Of a stretch of 64,000 bases of DNA, positions 10,401 to 25,400 are shown piece by piece. Positions within the stretch are counted from its first letter, which is position 1, and each line of letters starts with the position of its first letter. The stretch lies in the NCBI GenBank assembly GCA_911728435.2, contig OU452211.1, forward strand, positions 4,526,001 through 4,590,000. The letters are read 5' to 3'. The notes under the pieces were generated by a model that was not told the DNA's origin, did no database searches, and saw only the letters and a list, made by a program, of their open reading frames with translations. This DNA is from Apoderus coryli (taxonomy: Eukaryota > Arthropoda > Insecta > Coleoptera > Attelabidae). The translations under genes were made by a program, and so were the position numbers.

Positions 10401-13400
10401 TGGAAAGGTTACGAATTCAAATAATTTGCGATGTAGGAGACTTTAATTGTGTGATTTGATTTCTGTTTTTTTACATCCATCAATATTTGTCCAACTTTTC
10501 TATATAAGATAGAATATTTGTCAAATTTCTGTTATTATTTACAATAAGTGTAATACACTAAAAAAAAAGCACGACAATAAATTAAATAAAATATTTCAAA
10601 AACCAATTTTAGAAAATCTTGACTAAAAAGAAAATAGATAATAAATTGAGATAACTAGGTTGACATGACATTTTAAATAATGCAAGTCTTATAACTTTAA
10701 AAATGTGGTTTATTGACTTTATTTAAGCTTTTTCAAGTTCTTATTTCATTGTATATATTTATATTATATTCAGAGAACGGAAACGCTCATTGAACGAAAC
10801 TACAACGCGTGGTGGTTGATTTTTTCGCTCAATAAGGGTTTTATTTTATTTTTATATAGTTCTTAATTCAATTATAAGTATTTGGAGAGACTGGGTAGAA
10901 TTTATTAAAAGCTTGAATATCCCAGACGAAACAAATGTTAGACAGATGTTCTAACGAGCTTGTATTACTCTATACTTTACAATATTAAGGATTTAAATAT
11001 TTGAATGAAATGATTTTCAAAGAAATCTTCGTAGAAGATACGAAAAAATTATTCAAAAATTGGACAACTCTATCTAAAATATAATTTGGATATAAGTTGT
11101 AATCGGTGATTGGGGTTTTCTTTCCAAAAATTCGTGTCAAAACAACAGCAATTGTAGAGCTGAAGATTCAAGTTCCAAGGTTTATTGACCTTCCAGCTGA
11201 ACAACAATTTAATAATAAATATATGAAACTATAATCAACAATTATTTTAATTTATTGTTTCTTGTTCAAGCGATTTTGCCAAGCCGTGTATATGATTTGG
11301 TTAGCCAAACACAAAATCCGGTTTAGTTCGCAACCATACCTATATACACATAAAAATGCCAGATAGATATAAATATTATTTGAAGAAATAAGAAAACGAA
11401 ACAAAATGCCATTTCGAAATGTTTGCCATAGTCACTAGAACAGGCCTCAAATATTGCACAAGACATGATTTTATATACCTATATAGATACCTGAAATTGC
11501 ATTGCTTATAAAATAATAGTATTTAATAAAAGAAGAAGGCATCTGCTGCTTTTTGCATGCAGAACAATTTCGCTAAAATTATTTGCAAGAATAGAAATTC
11601 TCAACACATTTGGCATAAAAATTATGTTTATTTTTCTCACTTTTCGAACATGATTTTTTGCCCACTATTCTCTGAACTTCATCAGGTGCAATTAGGTGGG
11701 TAATTCAATCGGTAAATTGTTGATCAGTTATGTCTGGACTCGTATAAATTTCCTATAATATTTAATATCCCTATATCTACATAAATAAGTGAGCAGGTTT
11801 TAAACAGGATTCTCAACTCTTTCAAGCAATATATGCTGACATCGTACACTTCGAAGTGAAATAAAAACAGAAAGATAAAAAAGCATTTTGCATCATATAA
11901 ATAGCATCAGGTCTTTGCACTGATTTGTTTGTTTGAACGAGGAATCAAATTCCTGTTTTTATTACTACGTTCCTACTATATTGGCAACACTGCTCCTAGC
12001 AAGACCCAATTTTTCAGCTGGCAGATCTTTTTTGCATTGTGTTTTGCTATATCGCCCTATAAATAAACTATCGTCCGAAGTCTTGCAAATTTATTTAGAA
12101 AATCGTGAATCAGTTCGTCATACTTACAGTTGTTTAGCAGGGATTGTCCGAGTTCACTTCCATAAGCTTTTATTGGTTTCCGAAAGATTAGGCAACCCAA
12201 TAATTTATTGCAAAAAATATTCGAATATACTTTAATTTTATGTGATAGTCTTGTGAACTGTTCACTGTTGTTAAAGTGGTCAAAAATCAGTTGTTAGATT
12301 GAGCCTGATTTGGGAAAGCTCTCCGAAATGGTTCCACATCTTTTCAATAAACTCAAAAATAATTAGTTGTTTTGTTTTAAGCTTGTATACTTCGAATAAA
12401 TCCTCTAAAAACATTACGTTGACTTTGAATTTTTTTTAAAGCTCTTTTTGATGAAAGACGTTTAATTACTCAAAATGTTTGTCAAAAACATAACTGGCCA
12501 ATCCAAATTATTCAGTGTTTTCAGTGGGAACAATAAATCCAATGCATCGAACATTGTAAAGGAGCACTACTTAAATCAGGATATTGAAGACGCATAGAAT
12601 GGTCAATGGTATACAAATTTAGGCATTTTCGGTCAGCTCAGTTCAGGACGATGTCAAAATATTTATGCTTTCTTTGACACAATGTTTGACTAATGTTTTT
12701 CGTACTTTTTTCAATCATTCAATTTCTGGAGTTAATATTGTTTCGAGTTGTGTAGTGCAGGTATTATTTCTCACTGTATGATTATTTTATTGAAGTAATT
12801 TTTAATTACAAGCAGACTATCTGGTACAATAAAGAAATGAGTTGAATTGAATAATAAACATCACCTGTAAATGTTTAATTTTGCAAAATAAAATATGTTA
12901 TAATTTATTTTATAATAAAATTTGACGAATTTAATTATAATAATATAATAATTTACTGTAATAAATATAAATATTGTCGTTATATGGTATATACAATAAT
13001 AATTGAAAATGCTATATAATTTAAAACATAAAAATGAGTTTTAGGTTTCGATATCTTGACCAGATGTATTTTATGTTACCTACTTTTTTTTTTATTTGTT
13101 TTAATATAACTAATAAAAAAAATCATTCAATTATTTTGCTGATAAGAAATATTAGCTTAAATATACATTAAAAGCTGTGGAATAGACGGGGTCTGTCCGA
13201 TAAATACACAACCTGTGTTCATAACTCTGCCTAACCAGTTTACAACTCTGCCTAACCAGTTTACAACTCAAATTGGCTCAAATTAGCTCTATTTTCTTTG
13301 AAAGAACGTATACATGAAGAAAACCCAGCTAATATGATTCTGCAAGCTATTGATATACACTAGAGAGAGTAATGACCCCAAAAGACTGCCCTGCAGGATG

Positions 13401-16400
13401 CCCACAGGGGTTGACCACTTTAACTTTTAAAATATGTGAGAAAATCCATCCAAAATTCGGCGCTCGTCCAATAATACGATCGCTCTCTTCTCACTGCAAT
13501 CTTTTGAGAATGTCAAAGGAACAATCTTTATTGATCGTCAGACCTCTTTGATTGTGGACACAAAGTGCCTGTATAATAAGTGAACAGAGATTAATGCAAA
13601 TATGAATTGGCAAATTATTTAGAAATGGCTGTTTTTTTTTTATTATAATTTACGCCATCTCAAGTAAAGTGTTAAAATAGATGTTGTTTTTTATGGTATT
13701 TTTATGTAATTATATAACACTTGTCCATTGAAAGCCTCATTTAAAATGGTTTGTGTAGCGATACATGAAGTTAAGAAATAAAATTTTGCAATTATTTTTA
13801 TTATAGATCAACAAATTATTGTACAAACTATGTTATTAACAAATAAGAGGCAACAAAAAAGAACTGGTTTGTCTTCTGTAAAATTGAGCGGTAGTGTAAT
13901 TTTATTTTATTATAATGTTATTAATTACAATATTATGTCCATATACATAACGCACGTTTTATACTATATACGCTTTGATTCAACCTAAATAATGTCTTTT
14001 ATGGCCTAGACCCATCTGGTTAATTGATCGCCGGCAACTGTTATTGTCTATCAATTTGTACAAAGCCTTAATTAGGTTTCTGTTAAACATGTTCGGATCT
14101 CCTATCAGTTATCCATAAAGAGTTTAGCTTCTGCAATTCAACGCCTCGTGAAAAGCTAATGAGTTCAGTGCCGTCTGACTGTCTCAAAGGATATGAATCC
14201 CCTCAGTGTTAGGTGACTCTTATTTATTTCTCTTATGCATTGCAGAATTGCATATGTCACGTTTGTGTCCAAGGCATAGCCCATATTCTTGTATTTTTCT
14301 ATCTCCATTCCCTCCTCAGTTTTTGAACCGTCTACGTCCCCTCTTGAGTGTTTAGTTTTTGACAGGCATGCTGACTACCGATAATTGTAATTTATTTTAA
14401 ATAGACTCATCTGATACAGAAATCAATACTTTAAAGAAAAGTTCCTGTAGAGTTTTTACCTAAAATGATTTGGGAGGCAGTAATTCAAGAGTTTATTATT
14501 TCCCATTGCATTATATTCTTTTCTATATCATATGAACTAAATATATATCACATGGTTTTTGGTTCACCCTGTATTATAATACTAGAACAAATAGGAATCA
14601 GATTACTGTGTTACTTATACTGATTTTTTTTTATTTTATATTTTGACTTAAAATTGATTGACGTTTTATTATTTCTTCCAGGATATTCCCATAATCATGA
14701 GAGTAGTAGCCGATAGGTATCAAACAATGCTAGACAAAATAAGTGGTAAGTTCACAATTTTCTTTAAAAAAAGCTGTAAAAATCAAAAATTTGTAAGCCA
14801 TGCTTTGGAGACCCAAACAGGCAGTCAAGCGACTAACCTATATCTTATTCTTTTCAATTTGATTATTTTCTCAATTATAATTCTTACAAAGAATGTTAAT
14901 TTAGCATAAAGAGCAAGTTATAAATATAACGTAAAACTTTTGTGAGAAACTCCCATTTTGAGCTGTCTATAATTAGAGTTACAAGTGTTCGAGAGTTCGA
15001 GTGTATTCTGCAAAATGTGTCTGATGAAATGAGTATACACAAAGGCATCTATAAAAATTGTAAATAAACAACTAAATTGTATAAAAAAGTGGACAAATGT
15101 CGAAAAATAATAAAATAGATGGAAACTGTTTACAGATTAAGCTAAAGTTGCCACAACAATTAGTTTTTTAATGTAATTTTTATAGATTTCTCTTAATGCA
15201 CATTATTCAAACCAGTCCGTAAATTTGCAAAATTAATATCAATGTAATTAATAAATAATTAATTATTTATTTAACTATTTCTAGAAATTAAATGACATTT
15301 TGAACCCGGTTTGGTTGTATTTTTGAATATATACCTAATCAGTTTTAACTCCTAATAGTTTTAATTAACTGGGTATTTCTTGGGAATTCCTATAAAACAT
15401 TTAATGACATTTATTTTAATTACCTACTATTGTAGCAATTAAGAGTTTTCCTTTTTTCGCCTGAAATATGTAATTGGCTATATAATTTGGAATTTTAATG
15501 AAATTAAATATTGATTTAAATATATGGACACTATTTTTGCAATGTTCTCTCAAAATTAGTATAATTGTACTGTACCTTTACTAAAACAAAGTAAGAATAA
15601 TCTGTACAATACTTTAAAGAATTAGATAAATATAAACACGTAATTCTAGAAACTATACAATCCGGTAACTTATGACTGTAAATATGTATTGTTTTAAGTA
15701 TGATAACATAGCAGAAATCTAAGAAATAGATGACGACAGAGTGTTTTTGGGAATAATTTTTCACCACCTGGACTTAGTCTTGTCTTTGCTTGGTCGCGAA
15801 TAAAATTTGGCCGAACAGTTGCAAAATTGGGCGTTTTTTAGATCGATTCTTGTTCTAGTGATCAATAAAATTGTTCAAGCAAAGCTGCCAAATTAAACTA
15901 ACTTTTACGTATATATATGGCACCGGTAAAGGGTGTAAGAAATAAAAAAATCCCGATGGCAGCCAGTCGGAAAAGTAGATTTTTGTTTTAAGTAGGTATG
16001 TATTTTTTATTTATACTTAGTCTACCACTGACACCCACTATTAATAAACAAATAATGGAATATTCTGACAGTTACCAAATAAAACAAAGTGTCATATTGA
16101 CAGTTATTTTAACTGAAATACCCATTATACTATAATACATACGTAAGTACGGTCTTATTGTTATTTCACATGTGTTTATTTGTCAAAATAATTATAGGTA
16201 TAGCGGGTGATGATATTTTTTTTATTTTTTGTTGGTTTATATTGACTTACATTTACTTAAATATGCCAGCGATGAAAAACTCTCCAAATAAACATTGTAG
16301 AGATTTAAGTGCTCTATCATTTGATATGTAACATCGGTATTTTCTATTAACAGTGAAAAAAATATGATTTTTTTAAAACTTTGACAGGCCGCCATTCTGA

Positions 16401-19400
16401 AATTAGCTCTCCGATTTCAATCGCCAACGAACTCACGCGATTCCATGACCTAGCCGATTTTTTAACCAAATTTTGTTTCGATTGGTCAAAAAATGCGGTC
16501 TAGAACGTGACGCAAAGTTTCTATATCCCATATATATATATATATATAGATATATAAACTTTTGAACTGAGGTCATTTTTAGGATCCAGGGGTCATAAAA
16601 TGAAGTACTGCATAAAAATTTTTCAAAATTGCGGTTGTGTCGATCTCCTGAATAGTTAGATTTTTTTTAAAAATCTACTAATATTTTATTCATAATAACT
16701 AAATATACGCATTGGCCAATAAAAATTAATATACAATAACTGTAGGACAATTTTGTTCTACAAGGGGGTTTTCCTGCCTCACATCATATGTTTTTACTAG
16801 TGCGCTCAATTTAAACTTTATTAGAAGAACCAACAATATTAGGAATTCACAAGAAGTCGTACGTAAATATAATAAAATATTTATCAAAACCACAATCGGC
16901 CCTGACTCTTCAAGAGTAAGTCTACGCTTTATGTTTCATGTAAATGATGACATATCTGACTAATTTATTATATTTTTGTTTAAGAATTATTATTGTTTAC
17001 TTGAAACTATTTTTTATTTCGTTGTAACTAAATTTCTGTGGAATACTTCAATTAAAAGGATGTGTAACTTATTGTTCTAAACAATCTTAATGTTGGATTT
17101 TTTTCAGATCCTAGAACAGGTCATTGGCCTCTAATGCACAGTCCTATTCCAACAGCTATGATGGTGTTAACCTATTTGTACGTCATATTAATATTAGGCC
17201 CTAGAATGATGGCGAACAGAAAGCCCTATAAACTTCGAGAAGTACTGATTGTTTATAATGGTGCACAAGTATTGTACAGTCTCTTCATGTTATACGAGGT
17301 AACGTAAAAAGGATGTTGTTTTATGAGTCTAAAATTGCTATTGGTATTGATTTCAGTTGCTTAGTTAATGAAAATGCAACTATTATTAAACTAATTTTAC
17401 ATAAAAATGTGAATTTTCATTTAAATTCACCGCTGTATAACTAATGAACAATCAAATTAATAACAATGCAGAAAACAAAACACTGGCATGTACCTACTTT
17501 CTTCTAATTAAATCCTAACCTTGGCATTGGCATAATCGTGGGTATAAACAATATTTTATTTACTAAAACATTAAACGAAATTGTTATATAATATTTTGGT
17601 AGCAGTAAATATTATGTATTCTGCTTGTCCGTGAAACTCTCTACATAAATAATACCTGGCCTTGCACTAGCATAAGTACGTCCTTGAAGTGAAAGCAAAG
17701 CCACTTGTTATATAATTTATTAATGAATATTTACCTCTTTATATTCTGTAGGTATAACAAGTCCTATTATATTGAACTTTACGATAAATATTTGTATGCA
17801 GTGGATATAATAATTATCAGCAGCAAGTGATTTATTGTATAATACTTTATTACTGATATATAGTCTATTTTTAAAGAGGTATTTTCAAGGATAGTAGAAT
17901 AAATTCTTGGACTTTGATTTTGTTTTGTGAGGAGGACATTTTTGGCGAAATTTGAATTTTTGCAATACTTTGAGGGTTAAGTGTATACCACCCCCAGAAT
18001 TTAAACAGGGAAAATAGGTTAAGTGATACCTTATTTGAGGGACGGGAGCGTTCATCTGATGGAAGTGCTGTAGAGGCTTTTAATAGGTACTTTGGTAATT
18101 CTATTAAAGCTCTTATCGAGTCCAATGATGCCCAGTTATATCAGCAAGGGCCAGAACTTAGCAGTAACACCTTTTTTCTTTACCCTGTACATGAGAAGGA
18201 GATGTGTAATACCCTACAAAAAATAACGCGGAAGAACTTAAGTGGTCTCGATGGTGTTCCATGTGCGGTGTTAAAACACGTCATTGATTATGTGGCACCT
18301 ATTCTTACACATTTAGTAGACTGTTCCTTCATTGAAGGAAAATTCCCACAAGAACTGAAACTAGCCAGAGTTGTGCCTATATTCAAGAAGGGGGATTTGA
18401 AACATATAAAAAATTATAGAGGCATCTCTGTATTGTCTGTTTTCTCCAAAGTTTTTGAAAATGCATTCTACTGTCGGCTTGTGGATTATGTGAATAAATA
18501 TAATATAATTGGTAATAACCAATTTGGATTTAGGAAGGGTCTATCCACCCAGGACGCGATAGTGGAGTGTTGGAATGCTTGGAAGAGAGACAAAAATGTT
18601 CAGGTTTATTTTTAGATTATTCACGAGCTTTCGAGACGGTGAATCATGAAAAGATTTTACGTAAACTCTATGGTTTCTGTGTTAGAGGCACTCCCTTAAT
18701 TTGGATAACATCATTTTTATCAGAAAGAAAACAAAAAGTGGGTCTCAACCGTGATGGCAAAGTTTTTGAATCATCAGTTCTTGAGTTGGACGTCGGCGTT
18801 CCCCAGGGCAGTACATTAGGACCACTAAAGCACATTACCCTTTTTGCTGATGATACCTCAGTTATAATAGCTGCTGACTCTATTAGTGGTTTAAGTTCAA
18901 AAGGATATGAATGTTTGGAGCACATGCGGAATTATTGTACTAATAACGATATAGTCTTGAATTTTGAAAAAACAAATCATATACATTTCTTAGCAAGGGA
19001 GGTGAACTACAGTATGAGAATTGTTAACGGGGATCACCGGCTAGTACAGAGATCATATGTGAAATTCTTGGGTGTTGACATTGACTCTGTGAAGCTCTGC
19101 AGACTTTCGTTCTTAGTTTGGAAAATGAGAAGTTTTGTTTCAATTGATGTATTGCGATCATTTTATTTTGCAAATGTTAATTCAGTCCTGTGTTATTCCA
19201 TCGTGTTGTGGGGAAACTCATGTCGCGTGGGTGAGATACTAGTGCTGCAAAAAAGGATTATCAGAACAATGACATTAAAATCCGCCAGATATTATTGCCG
19301 TCAATTATTCAAAGATCTAAAAATTCTAACAGTAACATCAATTTACATTTTGAATGATTAGGTGTTTTTGTGAAATGTAATTATACAATCCATGTTTTTT

Positions 19401-22400
19401 ATATTTTTATTTATTTTTTTTTATACAACATGTATTTTTGGTTGTGACCATTATTGTATTATATTACGACGTTGTGACGCATTCTATGTACATAGTTGTA
19501 CATCATGAATAAAGACTATTATTATTATTATTTTAACAAACCTTTTGGTTTTTTTTTCTTTCTTCAATTGGTCGATTCGTTTGAAATATAATACAAATTT
19601 TTCATAGTGTAACTCGAACACAGAGTTACAAATAAACCACATCAAATATTTGCCTTATTTTTAAATTTTCTAAAAACAAAACAGTAAAGAAGAACACAAA
19701 TTTTAAGTTCTCAAGGTGGAATTTCAATTTCATTGGTCTAAATCAACAATAACCAGTTGTCAAAACCATTATTATGTCTATCGTCATCTCTAACAAATGA
19801 ATGAATTTCTTAATTTTAACTATGTTGAAATTTCTGGTCAAGATTGAAATATTTAAATTTATCTATATACCGAGTCATATATTATGCAAATATTTATTTA
19901 TAACTAATCGAAAAATTCCAATGTCAATAATTTTTTTTAGTTTCTACATGTTGTGTTAACTGGGCAAGTCCTGGTCAAATTTTAAATATCTTATACATGT
20001 TGAACCCATAAAAATCTCCAAAATTGTTTTATAGTACCAAGGTTAATCACAAGTTCAAGTTTATTTTTATTTTAGAATTGTTAACGAGGGACTTGTTATT
20101 GAATAACAATAATCATAATTTCGTAGAGCACAACAATCCAAAATATCCTGCAAGGCTTAAAGTTGTTGTTGTAGAGTTGTTTTAAAATTAGAATAGGATT
20201 TCAAAGTTTGGAATTGTAAATAATGATGTATGATAATTAATTTGAGATGAAGACGTCAGACGTTAGAGTTCTATTAATATAGCAAACAATGAAACGAAAA
20301 ACTATGTGAATATTATACGAACAAAGTATGTCAAAGTCAAACACAATAGAATAAACAAATAGGAGTCAGACTCGACATAAATATACAGCAACTAATCTGG
20401 TATACTCACGTTCAAAGAGTTCCCAATTGCTGCCTACCAAAATAAGTTATGACGAGTCAACGGTCTGGATTCTTTTTCATGCAGACTTAGCCTTAATCAT
20501 TTGGTAAAATGTAATCCTTATCAGCGATTGCTAATTTGAGCATTCTGTTGATCATTATAATCTTCTCATAATAATTTTAAACAAGCATATGAAAGTGTAT
20601 TTCATCGGTCATTATAATAATTACAGGTCAACAGTTAGAGTGTGTTTGTTACAAATTGAAATGTTGTAATTATGTGGAACCGAACCGTTTTACAAATTAA
20701 CAATTTGTAAAACATTGGTGTTGTTAAAATTTCATCTTAAACAAGTTATTACTATTATGAGGATAATTTTAACGGTTATGATTTATATTGGTTTTAATTA
20801 AAACAATTTTTTTGCAGCATTTAGTGAGCGGATGGTTTTGGGATTACAGTTTTAAATGTCAGCCTGTTGATTATTCCCAGAGCGAAAAGGCCTTAAGGGT
20901 AAGATCATTTATTACAGTATATTTAATTGTTTTTCCATTTATTTTAAATTATTAAAAGTCTATGCATAGTTATTTACGAGAAGTGAGAAGAGAGCTTTAA
21001 ATGATTTTCGATTATAAATGAAATTGTCCCTGCACTGAGTTCAAGCTTTTTTATAACTCAACCCATATAAATGGCGGCTACTAAGTTTCCTAGTTTGTGT
21101 TAAGAAATTGTTCACGATATCGTAGGATAGAGGACGCAAATAAAACTCAGGGCAACTTGAAGGTAAAATTATTTTTAAGACGTCTTATGTTACAAAACAC
21201 AAAATCTTTAGGACATCTGGTTCCCAACAACTTAAAGATGTCGTTGAGAAGACATTTATAGAAGATTGTTTTAAAGTTACTTAAACGATGCATGAATATT
21301 CTAGTTTCGATCTGAGATAGGTAAAACAATGAGAACAAATATACTATCAAAGCCCCGTATATACACATTATAAAGCTATACATCTGAGACGAATCTGATC
21401 GGTGTGACCCAAAAATAGATCGAATCTGTGAATCGCTCAAGTTTTTCGTTTTTCGAGCGATAGTAAAGGTATATATCCACCAAAGCAACTTGTTATGCAT
21501 GGTGCAACAAATGCCAAAATGAAATGAAAACAAGAGACTGCTATATTTTTGTAAACACGCGACGGAAACACAAAAGTTACTACATGTTGTTTTGGTGGAT
21601 ACCTACCTTAACACCCCATTTCAAAAGCATATAAAGCTTACTGTAATTTGATGTAATCATCCTCAGAAAACTATCTAAGTTTCAACAAATATTGGTCCAG
21701 ATGATTAATAAGCAGAAGGAATAACAATTGACCCATATTAGAGCCTTGGGGAACTCCCAAGAACGCTGAATAAAAATAGGATTTGAACTCATTGTAGAAG
21801 ATATATTGCTTACTAATCACACAAAGTTCAATTGAAATTCATACGGAGTTTACCCAACAATAGGATACTTAAAAAACATTGAAAAAATATCTGAGACAGA
21901 CAAAGACGTCCTTAAAAAGCATCTTTAAGCTGTCTCTATTTCATCTCTAAAAGTGTTTAGACAAAAAACAAACGTTCTTGAGATATTGAGTGGTACCTAC
22001 GAAACTTCGCATTTTTGAATAATTATGTAGTTTTATTTCAATCCTCTTTCCTATGATTTAATACATTTTTGGAAACTTTTCTACTCAAGTGGCCTTTTGT
22101 TGTTACATTACTCATGAATTAGGCTATTTCTTTATATTTCTATTCGGTATCTATTCCCTACGAAGGTATCTACGTTCCGCTACTGAAAAAAAAAGGTTTT
22201 TAAACATTAACAAGATCAAATTAACATCTTACACACCAAAATTGAAAATTAAATAAAATTATACCATTTGGAATAACCAATTTTTATGAAATCATTTTTA
22301 TTGCGATTCATGTGTGATGTTCATGGAAATTTCAAAAATAGTCTATTCCATCAGTTTCCATTAAAAGAGTACCTATTATAATTGATTATCAATTTTTTTT

Positions 22401-25400
22401 TACAATATTATGTTTTGGTTTAGCTAAGTGGAAGCAGGATAGCAGGTTTGTATTTTTATGAACTAATATCTAGTGATTTTTGGCTTTCAACAAATTACAT
22501 TTAATAACATAATTTATTGTATGAACAGATGGCCAATTTATGTTGGTGGTATTACATATCGAAACTGAGCGAATTTGCTGACACACTCTTTTTTGTTTTG
22601 AGAAAGAAGGATAGTCAAGTGAGTTTCTTACATTTGTACCATCACAGCCTCACGCCTATAGAGACCTGGATTCTTGTCAAATTCATTGCAGGTAAGTGTT
22701 TTCTCTCATTGTTTACCAATCAAAATATGATGCTTACAACTTCTAATACCTTCCAAGTTGCGAATTATTACAAAAGGCTCAAGGCATAACAAATTCTAAA
22801 TGAGTTAAGGAAATCTTGAATATTACATGCTTAAAGATACGGAGTTTTAAAGGCAGTTACTTATTTCAGACTTTAAATAACTCACAGGTTTTTACGGAAT
22901 ACTATTTAAAGACTTCCCAAATGCTTTAAAATGTTATAAATGGGTTTAAAGGACCTCCAAAGCCTTGACAGTGATACAGGCATAGATTATAATATCAAAT
23001 TTGAAGGAGACCACTCGATTTCACCCCTTCCCTCAATCCATCAGCGCGGACATACTTTACGTTTAAAATATTGACGCACTTCTAAAAATTTTTTTTGCTC
23101 CTTCTGCTCGATAATTGAATATTGATATTCAGTGCTATTTAGAGTCGAATTTTCTTCAATGGACAAAACTACGTTTAATGCCTACTCTGGGAAATTGGAG
23201 GTCGATAGTTCGAGGAAGATCTCGTCAACTAATAGGACTGAGTGAGCAAGTCAAATGTGGACCACGCGTGATTTGCTTGCTGCGTTTTATTATTTAGCCA
23301 TTTTGTATACATATAATGCCTGTGAGTTTTAAGGTTGTTTTTTGTTGGGAAATTGTTTACAAAATTACGAATGACCAAAATATCATTCCGTCGTCGAAAT
23401 CCGGAGGTAGCTAGGCAAGAACGATATGAGACAGATCAACTCAACAAGTGCAATTGTTAAAAAAGTTATATTTTAATTTTTACAGGTACTCACGTAAAGC
23501 TCTACCATTATTTCCACAATGTGGAATTAGAAATACCTATATAAGTACGAGTAGTAACACAATGCCCATGTTTTTGCTTATACTTTCTTTCAATACAAAA
23601 TTTAGGCTCAATTCATTTTTGTTTATAAATTTAACACAATTTTTAACCAAAGCGCAACATGTCACAGCTCTTAACACGCAAAATCCGACATCTCCAATTT
23701 AAAATCCTCATTTGTAAAAAAGCCAAGCAGTACTAGATTTTTGGGTATCAAATTTTAAGGATATTTTTGATTTTGTTTTATTCTCATTAAATACCAGGGG
23801 ATTTTTTAAGAACTTTCGAATTTGATTAAAAAAAACACATAATCGCTTTCGTGCAATTTGTGTAAAATTCGTTTTAGTGCATTTAGACGCCTGAAAGATT
23901 TCGCAAACTTCATTTTACCTTCTAGTTCTAGTTTCGCTTAAATTATTCAATTTGTTTCGTCAATGTTAACTTTGACGGCAGACAGAATCAATGTGTGAAC
24001 ATCTTACAATAATAATTGGAAAGTACCATTAAACATGATATTAGTCTGCCCATGAAAAAAAAATAAAAATCACCACCTAGATTTCGTATAAGTTATACCT
24101 TGACACAAATAGAAAAAAATTCAAAATTTAATTAGCACTTAAGAAGTAATATTTATGCTATTACTATATTTTACATTCACATAATTTTTTTACCAAATAA
24201 ATCTCAATTTTGCATTCTTTACTATATGTGTTTATTTTCTATGAAAAATACTAATTTACTTTCCCTTTCGCGAGGTCGATAATTCCGGTATTATAATAAT
24301 ATAATATGCTACTTTAAATTTACCTATGACAGTATATCGAGTTTTTGGCAATCAGAAATTGTTAAAAATTATATGCTTATATACCAAATAAATAAAACTT
24401 TATTACGCAATAGTATCCTTGCTAGATTAATATTAATAAATTAAATCTTAAAATATAATTAAATGACAAAATAAAACAAAAGGTCACTGGTGACAACCGA
24501 GGTGTGTCTCCCAGAACTTACAGTTCCAAATTCCAAATACAATCTTTCTCAAGTATATCAACCTCCTCCGCATGTGTTTCGTAAATTTTTCTGCCGCGGC
24601 TCCATTTCTGGATAGCTGGGAGAGCTGTTTCACCAGCACTAGTACAGTTTGGAAATTTCCTTTATGGAAATTCAAAGAGGGCACCAAGGACACATACTTC
24701 GTCAAAATGTGATGGCACTGGCAGCGACCGAGTAAATTTTCCTTGCCATTTCCAGACGCCTCCGTGTCCGACCACCCTGTAATCTTATGGATGAATCTCT
24801 CAAGATAATTGATTTTTCTACGCTATTCTTCAACCACCTTCAAAATTTCAAGAGCCTGTCTTTTGAGGTGACGAAATGGCGAATACTTTCCGGAGACCCG
24901 TTTTGGGCGCAAGACTTTGATAGTATTAGGTCATTCAAAAAGGCCATAGGTGGCGTTACTAGAATTTTTTTCATATGATTTTTATTTAGTACTGACCTTC
25001 AAACGATACGTGTATAAATTTGACAGCAATCTGACTATTGATTTGTAAGTTATAGCATTTTGTGTAAAGCAACGTTTGTTATTGAAAAAAAAATGGAGTT
25101 TTTTCTGGAAGAATTTGTATTGGTTGAAGAGAAATTAGGTCTTCATATTCCCTTCCCGTTGCTAAATATCGCAGGGTGTCTATTACTCATGTGGCTGTCA
25201 GTAAAATAAATAATAAAACACTTACGCGGGATTTTGAGTGGTTTAAGCGTTGCTAAGATGACACAGACAACGCGACGTTGAAAAAATGTATAACTTTAAT
25301 TCAAAAAGACAAAGAACATAATTATCGAAATCCTATTTTACAAATTAAATTGATTTTGATTTTACATACAACAAGGTAGGTCGTGGTTTATATAGTCATT

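Noticed and set aside
11933..12235. 100-codon plus-strand frame in elongase intron 1
   Set aside because: No motif, no splice context; length is possible by chance in this much sequence.
18668..18925. Minus-strand frame in the LINE
   Set aside because: Antisense shadow of the reverse-transcriptase frame.
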